From JALORV01 sp963702595 (GTDB lineage: Bacteria > Pseudomonadota > Gammaproteobacteria > Burkholderiales > Burkholderiaceae_F): 64,000 bases of DNA. Shown piece after piece: positions 52,787 through 61,407 of this stretch (its first letter is position 1; the number at the start of each line of letters is the position of its first letter). The notes under the pieces were generated by a model. That model searched no databases. It worked only from the letters and a program-made list of their open reading frames with translations, and was not told the origin of the DNA. Location: contig CAVPDC010000022.1 of the NCBI GenBank assembly GCA_963702595.1, positions 372,001 to 436,000 of the forward strand, in the 5' to 3' direction. Both the position numbers and the translations under genes were made by a program.

Positions 52787-53355
52787 TCAACCGCATGAAT
52801 CGGGCGAGGCAGGGAGGAGCGGTCCTCATGGTGGTGCTTGTCGCACTGCTGGCAATGATGATCTCGGTAATCGCCCTGACACGATCGACAGACACGCAAC
52901 AGCTTGTTGCTGGAAATATTGCATTTCGCAATGCGTCGGTTCACTCATCGGACGCGGGTGTGCTGAATGCGGTGCAGTGGCTGGAGTCAACGGTTGGTAC
53001 GCCGGTCCTTAACGACTCTGCTCCCGGCAGCGGTTACTACGCAAACATCGTCGAACCGAACTGGGACGATCAAGCACTCTGGCAGCAATGCGCTGCATGC
53101 CGTATCGACGGTGACGCTGCCGGCAACTCGGTTGATTGGGTAGTTCATCGTATGTGCTCGGCACCCGGCAATTCCAATGATCCAGGCGTCTCCTGCTCTC
53201 TGCTGACAGCGGGATCGGCAGCGGCAGCGGGCGGAAGCTACGCAGGGGATGCGACCAATTTCACCGGCAACGCGCAGAACTATTACCGGATCACGGTACG
53301 GGTTATGGGGCCGCGCAATACGAGTTCTCTCGTTCAGGCGTTTGTCGCTCTGTAG
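52783..53355 (+). CDS. pilX: Minor pilin PilX
   Basis: The protein has 190 residues from GTG 52783. PilX-type N-terminus RQGGAVLMVVLVALLAMMIS (no Glu5, as is common for PilX), then TDTQQLVAGNIAFRNASVHS. Central Cys pairs (QQCAACRID, RMCSAP, VSCSLL) and the end YYRITVRVMGPRNTSSLVQA match the family. It works with PilY1 at the pilus tip. Confidence 0.88.
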   Translation: MINRMNRARQGGAVLMVVLVALLAMMISVIALTRSTDTQQLVAGNIAFRNASVHSSDAGVLNAVQWLESTVGTPVLNDSAPGSGYYANIVEPNWDDQALWQQCAACRIDGDAAGNSVDWVVHRMCSAPGNSNDPGVSCSLLTAGSAAAAGGSYAGDATNFTGNAQNYYRITVRVMGPRNTSSLVQAFVAL

Positions 53356-53363
53356 GTGCAGCC

Positions 53364-56300
53364 ATGCGTTCCACGATCCGATTGATTCTAAATCTTCTTG
53401 CGGCTGCACTGATGGCGCCAGCATGGGCGCAGCCGACCGACATCTCGAATACGCCACTGACGTACTCGTTGGCTACGCAGGTAAAGCCAAACGTGATGTT
53501 CCTGCTCGACGATTCGGGCAGTATGGCGTCGCGATTCATGCCCGAGGCCGTAAACGACAGCAATATCGACAAGACTCGATGCAACAACAGCACGTGTTCC
53601 TCGACCACGACCAATGGGCTGGAGGGCAATCCGCCCTGGTACGCGTATCAGTTCAACACGATCTACTACAACCCGCAGATCCGCTACTCGCCTGCCATCG
53701 ACGGCAACGGCAACTTGATGCAGAGCTTCGGGTCGCCGTGGACCAGCGTGAAGGTCAATGCCTTCGTCGGCTCATCGACGATCAATCTCGTCAGCGGATA
53801 CCCCGAGGTCGTTTACTGCAAGAACAGCGGCGATAGCCCCACCGACACCGTCAATTGCCGGCGCAACGGTGTCGATACCGGCAACCCGTTTCTTTACAAC
53901 AGCACGTCGATCAACGGGTACCCGAACGGAACGAGCTCCGGGTCCTTCCGTTTCCCAAGGGAGCGGAGCGGCAACCCCTTCTACTACAACATCCTGCCGG
54001 TCGAGCATTGCAGCGATGTCGCCCTGACCGACTGCACGCTTTCAGGCACACCGACCGGAAAGTATGTGTATCCGGCGCCCGTCAGGTTCTGTCAGAACGC
54101 GACGGATGCCGGCTCCAACGGATCGATCAGTGGTTCCACGAGCGGGCGTCCGCGCTGCCAGGAGTCCTGGTCCACCAATCACAAACGCGCGCGTTACGGA
54201 AGATTCCAGCGCGTGGATATCGTGCCGACCCAGCCCACCTACGGTGGAAGGCCCAACCGATCCGACTGCCTCAACGCGCCCACCTGCACATACGCTGAGG
54301 AGATGACGAATTTCGCCAACTGGTATGCGTACTACAGCACGCGCATGCAGACGATGAAGACGGCCGTTGGCTACGCGTTCCTGGAACTCGATGGCCGCTA
54401 TCGGGTGGGCTTCATCACGATCAATCCGGGCTCGCCGGTCAGCTCGAACAAGTATGTTGCGATCGACACGTTTGCTGGCGCGCATCGGGCGAACTGGTAC
54501 TCGAAGCTCTATGCGGTCAGTCCGAGTGGCATGACGCCGTTGCGCGAGGCGCTGTCGCGAGTAGGTCGCCACTACGCCGGCATAAAGACGGGGATCAACT
54601 CCGGGATGAACCAGGATCCGGTCCAGTATTCGTGCCAGGCCAATGTGGCGATCCTGAGCACCGACGGATACTGGAACAACAACGCCGGGCAACGCGTGAA
54701 TGGCACGGCGATCGGAAACAACGACAACGTAGACAGCGGCTATTCGACCCGGACCTCGGGTGCGTTCGATGGCAACCTCGGTGCTACCGACACGCTGGCC
54801 GACGTTGCCATGTACTACTACAGCATGGACCTCCGCGCGAACGGGTCGACCGGTGCACTCGGCATCGACGTCGGCGAGAACAATTTTCCGACCACGTTGC
54901 GTGACTCCAACCCCGGTCAGCACATGATGACGTTCACCCTCGGCCTCGGGCTCGGCGGGTTCATGCGCTACATGCCGAACTACGAATCAGCTACTTTCGG
55001 CGACTTCTACGACATCAAGTCCGGCAACACGGGTTGTGCCTGGCAGTCGTCCAGCGCTGTCTGCAACTGGCCAATACCACCTAACAACGACAACGACGAT
55101 CCATCGAAGCTGGACGATCTGTGGCACGCCGCCGTCAACGGTCGCGGACGCTTCGTCAGTGCAAATGATGCCGAGACACTTTACGACGGGCTGGTGACGG
55201 CACTTGCCGATCTGCGGGTACTGGTCGGGTCGGCCGCCGCTTCGGCTACCAGCAGCCCGAACATCACGACGACAGACAACGCGATCTACAGTTCGACCTA
55301 CCGCACGACACGTTGGGACGGGGAGTTTGTTGCGCAAAGGATCGACCCAGCAACGGGGAACGTCGTGGCGAAGGTCGAGTGGTCGGCGCGCGACCAGCTT
55401 AACGCCGCTGTGTCGAAAGATACAGATGAACGCGTGATCTATACGAACGTGGGAGGAATGCTTACGCCGTTCGCATGGGCGTCGATGGACGCGGCTACGC
55501 GCGCGTACTTCACCGGCAAGTGCTCGACGCTGTCGCAGTGCGCAACATTGGACGCGACCCAGCGAGCTGCGGTGGACAACGGCGAGAACCTTGTGAACTT
55601 CCTGCGCGGCCAGAGACAGCATGAGGACCTGTACCGGGAGCGCGAGTACGTGCTTGGCGACTTGGTCGGCTCACGTCCCGCTTTCGTCCGGGATCCACGT
55701 CGCAGCTACGGCGATGCCGATGTGCCGTCCTATTTCGACTTTAAGTCTGCCAATGCATTGCGCCGGCCGATGGTCTATATCGGGGGTAACGATGGCATGC
55801 TCCACGCGATCGACGCGACGACGGGGGCCGAGGTCTGGGCGTTTGCTCCAAGGGCGCTGCTGCCCAAGCTCTTCCGGCTGGCTGAAGCCTCGTATGCGAC
55901 GTCCCACGAGTATTTCGTGGACGGGTCGCCCTCGGTTGCGGATGCCTTCTTCAATGGCCAATGGCGGACCGTACTTATCGGCGGATTCAACGGCGGCGGG
56001 CGCGGTTTCTACGCCCTCGACGTCACAAATCCCAACAGTCCGACGCTGCTGTGGGAGTTCTGCTCAAACTCCTCCTTGTGCTCTCGAAACGATGCAGACC
56101 TCGGACTCTCCTTCGGAAACGCCGTCGTCACAAAGCGGTCAATTGACGGCAAGTGGGTGGCGCTTGTCACCTCGGGCTACAACAACGTCAGCCCCGGCGA
56201 CGGTCGCGGCTATCTGTACGTACTCGACTTAGCTTCGGGGGCGCTGCTACATAAGGTGAGCACGGGGGTTGGGAGTTCAACCGATCCGTCGGGCTTGGCC

Positions 56301-57101
56301 CGGGTTTCAAACTGGGCGCGCGACCCGGACAGCGACAACACCACTCAGTATGTCTACGGAGGTGACCTGAAAGGCAATCTGTGGCGGTTCGATCTTGGCG
56401 TTTCGCCGCCCGCAGTCCTGCGTCTTGCGACGTTGAAGGACGCCTCTGGCAAGTACCAGCCCATCACAACGCGTCCCGAGCTCGGGCTCATCGAGAGCAA
56501 GCGCGTGATCTTCGTGGGAACTGGCCGCTACCTCGGATCGTCGGATCTGCAGGACCCCACGACCCTTGCCCCCGCCGGGGACTGGTCGTACTCCGGGACG
56601 TTCTATGCGATCAAGGATGCGGGCGCGCCGCTCGGAAGTCCCCGCAGCACCGGAACCTTCAAGCCGCAGACGATTGTGGAGGCGGGTGGCGGCAAGCGAC
56701 GTATCAAGGGCGATGCTGTCAACTGGGGCATTGACGGCGGCTGGTTTGTCGACTTCCCCTCCGTCGGCGAGCGAGTCAATTTGGAGCCCCAGCTTGTACT
56801 CGGCACTCTCGTTGTCACGACAAACGTTCCGAACAACAACGCGTGTACCGCGGGTGGCGACAGCTGGATTTATCAGTTCAACTACCGAACGGGCCAGGCC
56901 GTCAGTACGTCGTCCAACGGTGACGTTGGTTTGTTCCGCTCAGGGACGCTCACGGTGGGTAACGCCATCATTCGCCTGCAGAGTCTCTCGCTCAAGGTCA
57001 TCACGACGGGAGCTTCTGGCGTCAAGGAGACGCGCGGGCTAAATGTCGGAAGTGGTGTAACTGACGCACGCCGCATCGGCTGGCGCGAGCTCGCGAGGTA
57101 G
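53364..57101 (+). CDS. pilY1: PilY1-type pilus tip protein
   Basis: The protein has 1245 residues. It has a signal peptide (LILNLLAAALMAPAWA) and an N-terminal von Willebrand A-like region with the MIDAS start FLLDDSGSM (residues about 46-54), a Cys-rich insert and ALSRVGRHYAGIKT further on. The C-terminal third is the PilC/PilY1 beta-propeller: VYIGGNDGMLHAIDATTGAE, NPNSPTLLWEF and the calcium-loop region DPDSDNTTQYVYGGDLKGN. In Pseudomonas and Neisseria the protein is an adhesin and mechanosensor at the type IV pilus tip and needs calcium. It starts eight bases after pilX and ends the operon. Confidence 0.93.
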   Translation: MRSTIRLILNLLAAALMAPAWAQPTDISNTPLTYSLATQVKPNVMFLLDDSGSMASRFMPEAVNDSNIDKTRCNNSTCSSTTTNGLEGNPPWYAYQFNTIYYNPQIRYSPAIDGNGNLMQSFGSPWTSVKVNAFVGSSTINLVSGYPEVVYCKNSGDSPTDTVNCRRNGVDTGNPFLYNSTSINGYPNGTSSGSFRFPRERSGNPFYYNILPVEHCSDVALTDCTLSGTPTGKYVYPAPVRFCQNATDAGSNGSISGSTSGRPRCQESWSTNHKRARYGRFQRVDIVPTQPTYGGRPNRSDCLNAPTCTYAEEMTNFANWYAYYSTRMQTMKTAVGYAFLELDGRYRVGFITINPGSPVSSNKYVAIDTFAGAHRANWYSKLYAVSPSGMTPLREALSRVGRHYAGIKTGINSGMNQDPVQYSCQANVAILSTDGYWNNNAGQRVNGTAIGNNDNVDSGYSTRTSGAFDGNLGATDTLADVAMYYYSMDLRANGSTGALGIDVGENNFPTTLRDSNPGQHMMTFTLGLGLGGFMRYMPNYESATFGDFYDIKSGNTGCAWQSSSAVCNWPIPPNNDNDDPSKLDDLWHAAVNGRGRFVSANDAETLYDGLVTALADLRVLVGSAAASATSSPNITTTDNAIYSSTYRTTRWDGEFVAQRIDPATGNVVAKVEWSARDQLNAAVSKDTDERVIYTNVGGMLTPFAWASMDAATRAYFTGKCSTLSQCATLDATQRAAVDNGENLVNFLRGQRQHEDLYREREYVLGDLVGSRPAFVRDPRRSYGDADVPSYFDFKSANALRRPMVYIGGNDGMLHAIDATTGAEVWAFAPRALLPKLFRLAEASYATSHEYFVDGSPSVADAFFNGQWRTVLIGGFNGGGRGFYALDVTNPNSPTLLWEFCSNSSLCSRNDADLGLSFGNAVVTKRSIDGKWVALVTSGYNNVSPGDGRGYLYVLDLASGALLHKVSTGVGSSTDPSGLARVSNWARDPDSDNTTQYVYGGDLKGNLWRFDLGVSPPAVLRLATLKDASGKYQPITTRPELGLIESKRVIFVGTGRYLGSSDLQDPTTLAPAGDWSYSGTFYAIKDAGAPLGSPRSTGTFKPQTIVEAGGGKRRIKGDAVNWGIDGGWFVDFPSVGERVNLEPQLVLGTLVVTTNVPNNNACTAGGDSWIYQFNYRTGQAVSTSSNGDVGLFRSGTLTVGNAIIRLQSLSLKVITTGASGVKETRGLNVGSGVTDARRIGWRELAR

Positions 57102-57137
57102 GTGAGCCGCGGACCTTGCGGTGGCCGCCAGCAGGTT

Positions 57138-57899
57138 TTACCGCGGCCGCATCACCCGCGGTGGGAAGTAAGGCTTCTTGAGCGCCCGACCTTGCCCCAG
57201 GACGAATCCGGTCTGCTTGGCCAGGCGAAGCTGCTCTTCCCGCTCGATGCCGGCCAGCACGAAGGTCTCGCGCGTCAGCCCGAGCGCATTGACCTCGCGC
57301 GCCATCTCGAACCAGGTTTCCTCGCGCACCGAGATCGGCGCCAGCATCTTGGCGAAGTCGGGCGCGACGAAGTCGATGGCGCTCATCTCCATGCTCGCGC
57401 GCGGCTCGGCGAAGCGGTAACCGACCGGGACCTGGTAGCTGCGCAGCAGATCGATGAACTCGCGCACACGGTACGGCCAGCGCATCCTCTCCATCGCGCC
57501 GCGCAGTAGGATCGACATCCGGTGCGCAGTCAGGCGATGCGAGTCGAGTGTGCGCACCAGCGCCTCGAGCGAACGTTCGATCGAGCCGAAGGAGATCGTG
57601 ACAGCGATGCGCTCGACCCGCTCATGCTCGAGCATCGTGAACGCGTGTTCGAGCGCCGCCAGCTGGATCTGCGCGCGCAACGAACGGTCGGGCTCGAAGT
57701 CGGCGGTCCAGACGTAGAGTTCGTCGAACCACCGTTCGGAGCCCACCAGCGTGCGGGTCGGCCACACGAGCGCGCGCACCCGCGTGCCGAAGCGGCTCAG
57801 CGGGTCCAGCGTAGGGTCGAGTTCGACCTGGCGCGTGCCCGGTTCGGGACGGGGTTCGTTGCTGCCCATGGAGTGTTCGCGTTCACTGACGCGATTCAA
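57138..57899 (-). CDS. Degenerate EAL-domain protein, copy A
   Basis: The protein has 253 residues (243 from ATG 57869). The fold of c-di-GMP phosphodiesterases can be followed: VWTADFEPDRSLRAQIQLAA, SAIDFVAPDFAKMLAP (normally the D-x-x-K strand), VNALGLTRETFVLAGIEREE and TGFVLGQGRALKKPY. The catalytic EAL (ExLxR) motif and the DDFGTG loop are absent, so no phosphodiesterase activity is expected; a c-di-GMP- or protein-binding role is inferred. Paralogue of the next gene. Convergent with pilY1, so a link with pilus control is possible but unproven. Confidence 0.7.
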   Translation of the reverse strand: MNRVSEREHSMGSNEPRPEPGTRQVELDPTLDPLSRFGTRVRALVWPTRTLVGSERWFDELYVWTADFEPDRSLRAQIQLAALEHAFTMLEHERVERIAVTISFGSIERSLEALVRTLDSHRLTAHRMSILLRGAMERMRWPYRVREFIDLLRSYQVPVGYRFAEPRASMEMSAIDFVAPDFAKMLAPISVREETWFEMAREVNALGLTRETFVLAGIEREEQLRLAKQTGFVLGQGRALKKPYFPPRVMRPR

Positions 57900-57938
57900 T
57901 GCACCGATTCTCGGGCAAATCGGGCGCGGCCGCCAAGC

Positions 57939-58643
57939 CTATGCCGTGTTCGGAATTACGGGAGGGGGATAGGGCATGCGGACCGCACGACCCTGGCCCA
58001 GCTCGAAACCGGCCTGAATGGCGCCTTCGAGCTGCTGTTTGGTCTCGATCGCACCGACGATCGTGGACTTGGTGTCGAGCCCGAGAGCGCGGACTTCGAG
58101 CGCGAGGTCCTTCCACACGTCGGGGCGCACATTGGTGGGGGCGAGCACCTTCGCAAAGCTGGGCCGCACCAGGTCGACGCCTGACAGTTCCATGCTGACG
58201 CGTGGCGCCGAAATGCGGTAGCCGACGCCGATCTTCAGTCCACGCAGCATGTCGACAAACCCGCGCAGCCGATAGCGGGAGCGCAGGCGCTGCGGCGCGC
58301 CCCGCAGCAGTACCGAGACACGGTGTGAGAGCAGGACGTTGCTTTCGAAAAGCGCCGTCAACGGCTCCAGCGCGCGCTCGACGGTGCCGAAGGAAATGGT
58401 GATGCCGACGCGTTCGACGAGATCGAAGTCTAGCCACTGGAAGGCATCGCGCATCGCGTCGATCTGGATCCGCGCCCGCTGCGTCGTCGAGGCATTGCCA
58501 CCCTCGGTCCAGACATACAGTTCGTCGAACCAGCGCTCATTGGAAACAAGCGAGCGCGTCGGCCACAGCGTGGCGCGGACACTGCCCCGAAAGTCGCCGG
58601 CCTGTACGGCCGTGCCGGTGGTCGCTGAAGCCTGAGGCGTCAT
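57939..58643 (-). CDS. Degenerate EAL-domain protein, copy B
   Basis: The protein has 234 residues and follows copy A closely: both share ATLWPTRSLVSNERWFDELY-type N-termini, ITISFGTVERALEPL, LRGAPQRL, RVSMELSGVDLVRPSFAKVL and GFELGQGRAVRMPY. Again the EAL and DDFGTG motifs are missing. The two genes lie 39 bases apart and arose by tandem duplication. Copy B is transcribed first. Confidence 0.7.
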   Translation of the reverse strand: MTPQASATTGTAVQAGDFRGSVRATLWPTRSLVSNERWFDELYVWTEGGNASTTQRARIQIDAMRDAFQWLDFDLVERVGITISFGTVERALEPLTALFESNVLLSHRVSVLLRGAPQRLRSRYRLRGFVDMLRGLKIGVGYRISAPRVSMELSGVDLVRPSFAKVLAPTNVRPDVWKDLALEVRALGLDTKSTIVGAIETKQQLEGAIQAGFELGQGRAVRMPYPPPVIPNTA

Positions 58644-58750
58644 GGCGCAAGCATGCCATCAATGCGGTATGTGTGGCGCCATTGTGACGGTGGCCTCGTA
58701 GGCTGAACGCCCGAATACCGGTGGCGTTGCCGGCTTGCGGCGTCCCGGGC

Positions 58751-59422
58751 TCAGGACGTCGTGCTGTGCGGCCCGTAATGCTTGAACTTTTCCAGCACGC
58801 GTTCCATTTCGGTGCCGTCGAGCTGGGGTGGCTCGCCGACCGCCAGCGCCGCGAGATACATACGCGCCAGGTGCTCAACCTCGATTGCCAAGGCCAGGGT
58901 CTGATCAAGCGATTGGCCACAGGCGATGACGCCGTGATGCGCCAGCAGGCAGGCGCGGCGGCCCTCGAGCGCCGCGACCGCGTAATCCGACAGCGCCTGG
59001 GTGCCGAAGGTCGCGTAAGGCGCGCAGCGGATGTCCGCGCCGCCCGCGACCGCCACCATGTAATGAAACGCTGGGATACCGCGCCCGTGACAGGCGAGCG
59101 CGGTGGCGTGCGCCGAATGCGTGTGCACGATCGCCGCGAACTCGGGGCGCGCGGCGTAGATGTCGTGGTGGAACCGCCACTCCGAGGACGGCTCGAGCTC
59201 GCCATATGCCGCGCCGCCCGGCGTCACAAATGCCAGGTCACCCGCCGAAAGGTCGTGGTACGGCACCGCGGTGGGCGTGACGACGAAGCCCGCGGTCGCG
59301 CCACGGCGGACACGCGCAGAGACGTTGCCGGACTTGTTGACGTTGATGCCCGCCGCGTTCATCGCGAGCGCCGTCACGATGACTCGTTGCCGCAGTTCGG
59401 GGCCGTCTTCGGCGATGTCCAT
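58751..59422 (-). CDS. Class II aldolase (FucA/Ald2-like), probable 5-deoxyribulose/methylthioribulose-phosphate aldolase
   Basis: From ATG 59422, which shares one base with the mtnA stop, the protein has 223 residues. Class II aldolase/adducin motifs: NKSGNVSARV, VTPTAVPYHDL, AAIVHTHSAHATALAC (metal His pair), GTQALSDYAV, LLAHHGVIACG (third His). It fits fuculose-phosphate aldolase size. Coupled to mtnA it most likely splits 5-deoxyribulose 1-phosphate or methylthioribulose 1-phosphate into DHAP and an aldehyde (DHAP shunt). The alternative is the dehydratase MtnB of the methionine salvage pathway; the close FucA-like motifs and absence of mtnC/mtnD genes favour the aldolase. Confidence 0.85.
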   Translation of the reverse strand: MDIAEDGPELRQRVIVTALAMNAAGINVNKSGNVSARVRRGATAGFVVTPTAVPYHDLSAGDLAFVTPGGAAYGELEPSSEWRFHHDIYAARPEFAAIVHTHSAHATALACHGRGIPAFHYMVAVAGGADIRCAPYATFGTQALSDYAVAALEGRRACLLAHHGVIACGQSLDQTLALAIEVEHLARMYLAALAVGEPPQLDGTEMERVLEKFKHYGPHSTTS

Positions 59423-60507
59423 CAGGCGGCCCGGCGCTGGTCGGGAAAGAGATCCGCAAGTTGCGTGGGGATCGCCACGCCACGCTCGGTGATGATGCCC
59501 GTCACGAGGCGGGCGGGTGTCACATCGAACGCCGGGTTGGCGACCGGCGTGCCGGCGGGCATCAGCTGTACGCCGGAGGGCTCGCCGTTGCGATCCAGAC
59601 CCTGGACCCACAGCACCTCGTCGGCCGAGCGCTCCTCGATCGGGATCGACTCCAGCCCCTGGTCGATGCGCCAGTCGATCGTCGGCGATGGCACGGCGGC
59701 GTAGAACGGCACGCCGTTGTCGCCGGCCGCCAGCGCCTTGAGGTAGGTCCCGATCTTGTTGGCGACGTCGCCGCGCGCCGAAACGCGATCAGCACCCACC
59801 AGCACGATGTCCACCTTGCCATGCTGCATCAGGTGTCCGCCCGCATTGTCGACGATCAGCCTGTGCGGCACGCCGTGTGCGGCGAGCTCCCATGCTGTCA
59901 ACAGTCCCTGGTTGCGTGGCCGCGTCTCGTCGACCCACACATGGAGCGGAATGCCGTCATCGTGCGCCGCATAGACGGCCGCCAGCGCGGTGCCGTAGTC
60001 GACGGCGGCGAGCCAGCCGGTGTTGCAGTGGGTGAGAACGTTGATCGGGCGCCCGAGGTTCGTGTGCAGCGCCCGCAACAGCGCGGCGCCGTGGGCGCCG
60101 ATCGCGCGGTTCAGCTCGACGTCCTCTTCGGCGATGTGGCCTGCTTCGGCCCACGCCACGGCGGCACGCTGGTCCGGCGCGAGTGTGGCAACCCTGGCCA
60201 GCACTCGTTCGAGCGCCCAGCGCAGGTTGACGGCCGTCGGCCGCGACGCCAGCAGCACTCGGTGAGACTCCGTGAGATGGGCGTCCGACGGGTCGGCACG
60301 CAGCGCCAGCGCGAGCCCGTAAGCGCCGGTCACACCGATCAGCGGCGCACCGCGCACGGCCATGGACCGGATCGCCTCGATGACCTCCGCCGTGGAGCGG
60401 AGGGCGCGCCGTTCAAGCCGGTGTGGCAGCGCGCGCTGGTCGATCACACCCACGGCGGCCTCGCCGATCGGCCAGATCGAGCGCATTGCTTCGCCGTTGA
60501 CCTTCAT
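59422..60507 (-). CDS. mtnA: S-methyl-5-thioribose-1-phosphate isomerase
   Basis: The protein has 361 residues. The family motifs are in place: MAVRGAPLIGVTGAYGLALA, LTHCNTGWLA (catalytic Cys), VDETRPRNQG and GADRVSARGDVANKIGTY (catalytic Asp). It converts (methylthio)ribose 1-phosphate, or 5-deoxyribose 1-phosphate, to the ribulose form. Directly upstream of the class II aldolase gene with an overlapping stop/start. The required nucleosidase/phosphorylase or kinase is not in the window. Confidence 0.95.
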   Translation of the reverse strand: MKVNGEAMRSIWPIGEAAVGVIDQRALPHRLERRALRSTAEVIEAIRSMAVRGAPLIGVTGAYGLALALRADPSDAHLTESHRVLLASRPTAVNLRWALERVLARVATLAPDQRAAVAWAEAGHIAEEDVELNRAIGAHGAALLRALHTNLGRPINVLTHCNTGWLAAVDYGTALAAVYAAHDDGIPLHVWVDETRPRNQGLLTAWELAAHGVPHRLIVDNAGGHLMQHGKVDIVLVGADRVSARGDVANKIGTYLKALAAGDNGVPFYAAVPSPTIDWRIDQGLESIPIEERSADEVLWVQGLDRNGEPSGVQLMPAGTPVANPAFDVTPARLVTGIITERGVAIPTQLADLFPDQRRAA

Positions 60508-60628
60508 GTTGGGCGCGGAACAGACATGCGGCCGATTCTACGGTCGGCCCGCGACAGGACGATGCCAACGGAAAGCGCAGGCCATGGAGCCGCGTGCGGC
60601 GGCCGACCGGCCCGGAAGAGCGCGGTCG

Positions 60629-60769
60629 TCAGCGCTGCGCGCGTTCCTCGGCTTCGATCTGCTTGTTGAAGAAGCGGCGGAACCAGAATCCCATGCCGAT
60701 CACGGCGACGATGGTGAAGAGCGACAGCAGTCCGACGTCGCTGGTGAACAGCAGCTTCAGTGCTTCCAT
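60629..60769 (-). CDS. DUF3149 micro-protein
   Basis: The protein has 46 residues: MEALKLLFTSDVGLLSLF, one transmembrane segment and a basic/acidic tail (RRFFNKQIEAEERAQR). The pattern matches the small DUF3149 family, frequent in Betaproteobacteria, function unknown. The Shine-Dalgarno aggggaa is seven bases upstream of the ATG. Confidence 0.75.
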   Translation of the reverse strand: MEALKLLFTSDVGLLSLFTIVAVIGMGFWFRRFFNKQIEAEERAQR

Positions 60770-60803
60770 AACGATTCCCCTGTGTTCCTGGGCGTGCGAC
60801 CGC

Positions 60804-61202
60804 TCAGCTGCGCGTGCGCCGCGCCACCAGCGCCGCCCGTTCGCTGCGCTCCTGGCATTCGGTACAGCGAGCTGCCGCCGGATTCGCGAGCAGGCGTGCG
60901 CGGGCGATGTCCTCACCGCAGTCGATACAGGCGCCGTAGTCGCCGTCCGCGACGCGCGCTAGCGCGGCATCGAGCAGTTCGAGTTCCTCGGCGTCGCGCG
61001 CAACATGCACGATGTCGAGCGAGGTGGCGGCCTCGGCGGCCGCATCGTCGTCGGTGTCCAGGCGGCGATTGGGCAGCGCGGCGTCCTCGTGCGAGTCGAG
61101 TCCGTGACGGTGCAGGCGATCTGACACGGCGCCGCCAACCTGCTCGCGCAGGGCCCGCAGCCGCGCGTGCAGATCCGCAAGATCGCTGGGAGTCAACGGC
61201 AT
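60804..61202 (-). CDS. DksA/TraR-type zinc finger protein
   Basis: From ATG 61202 the protein has 132 residues. A long N-terminal coiled coil (about 1-80) is followed by the four-Cys zinc finger CIDCGEDIARARLLANPAA with RCTEC. This is the DksA/TraR layout; the coiled-coil tip of true DksA has two Asp residues that enter the RNA-polymerase secondary channel, here replaced by an acidic stretch (LDTDDDAAAE). It may modulate RNA polymerase or be a shorter paralogue. Followed 34 bases later by the DUF3149 gene. Confidence 0.85.
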   Translation of the reverse strand: MPLTPSDLADLHARLRALREQVGGAVSDRLHRHGLDSHEDAALPNRRLDTDDDAAAEAATSLDIVHVARDAEELELLDAALARVADGDYGACIDCGEDIARARLLANPAAARCTECQERSERAALVARRTRS

Positions 61203-61407
61203 CTTTGTTCCGAAAGGTTCCGCCCCGAGACTACGGGCCGGCCCCGGGGCACGATTGATGCGCATCAACGCCAATTCGAGGCCCCGCATAGTGGAAGTCG
61301 CGCGCAGATCTGATAACGTGAACGCTGTTGCTGCACCGCCACATTCCGGTTGCCGCCTGCTCGGCCCCGGGAGCGGGTGCGCGAAAGTGGATCAAACTGC
61401 CGTGAGC
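61203..61407. other. Divergent promoter region
   Basis: About 200 bases between the DksA-like gene (minus) and the acyltransferase gene (plus). No gene seen; a palindrome-like segment gggccggccccgg near 61233-61247 is the only structure noticed. Confidence 0.3.
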
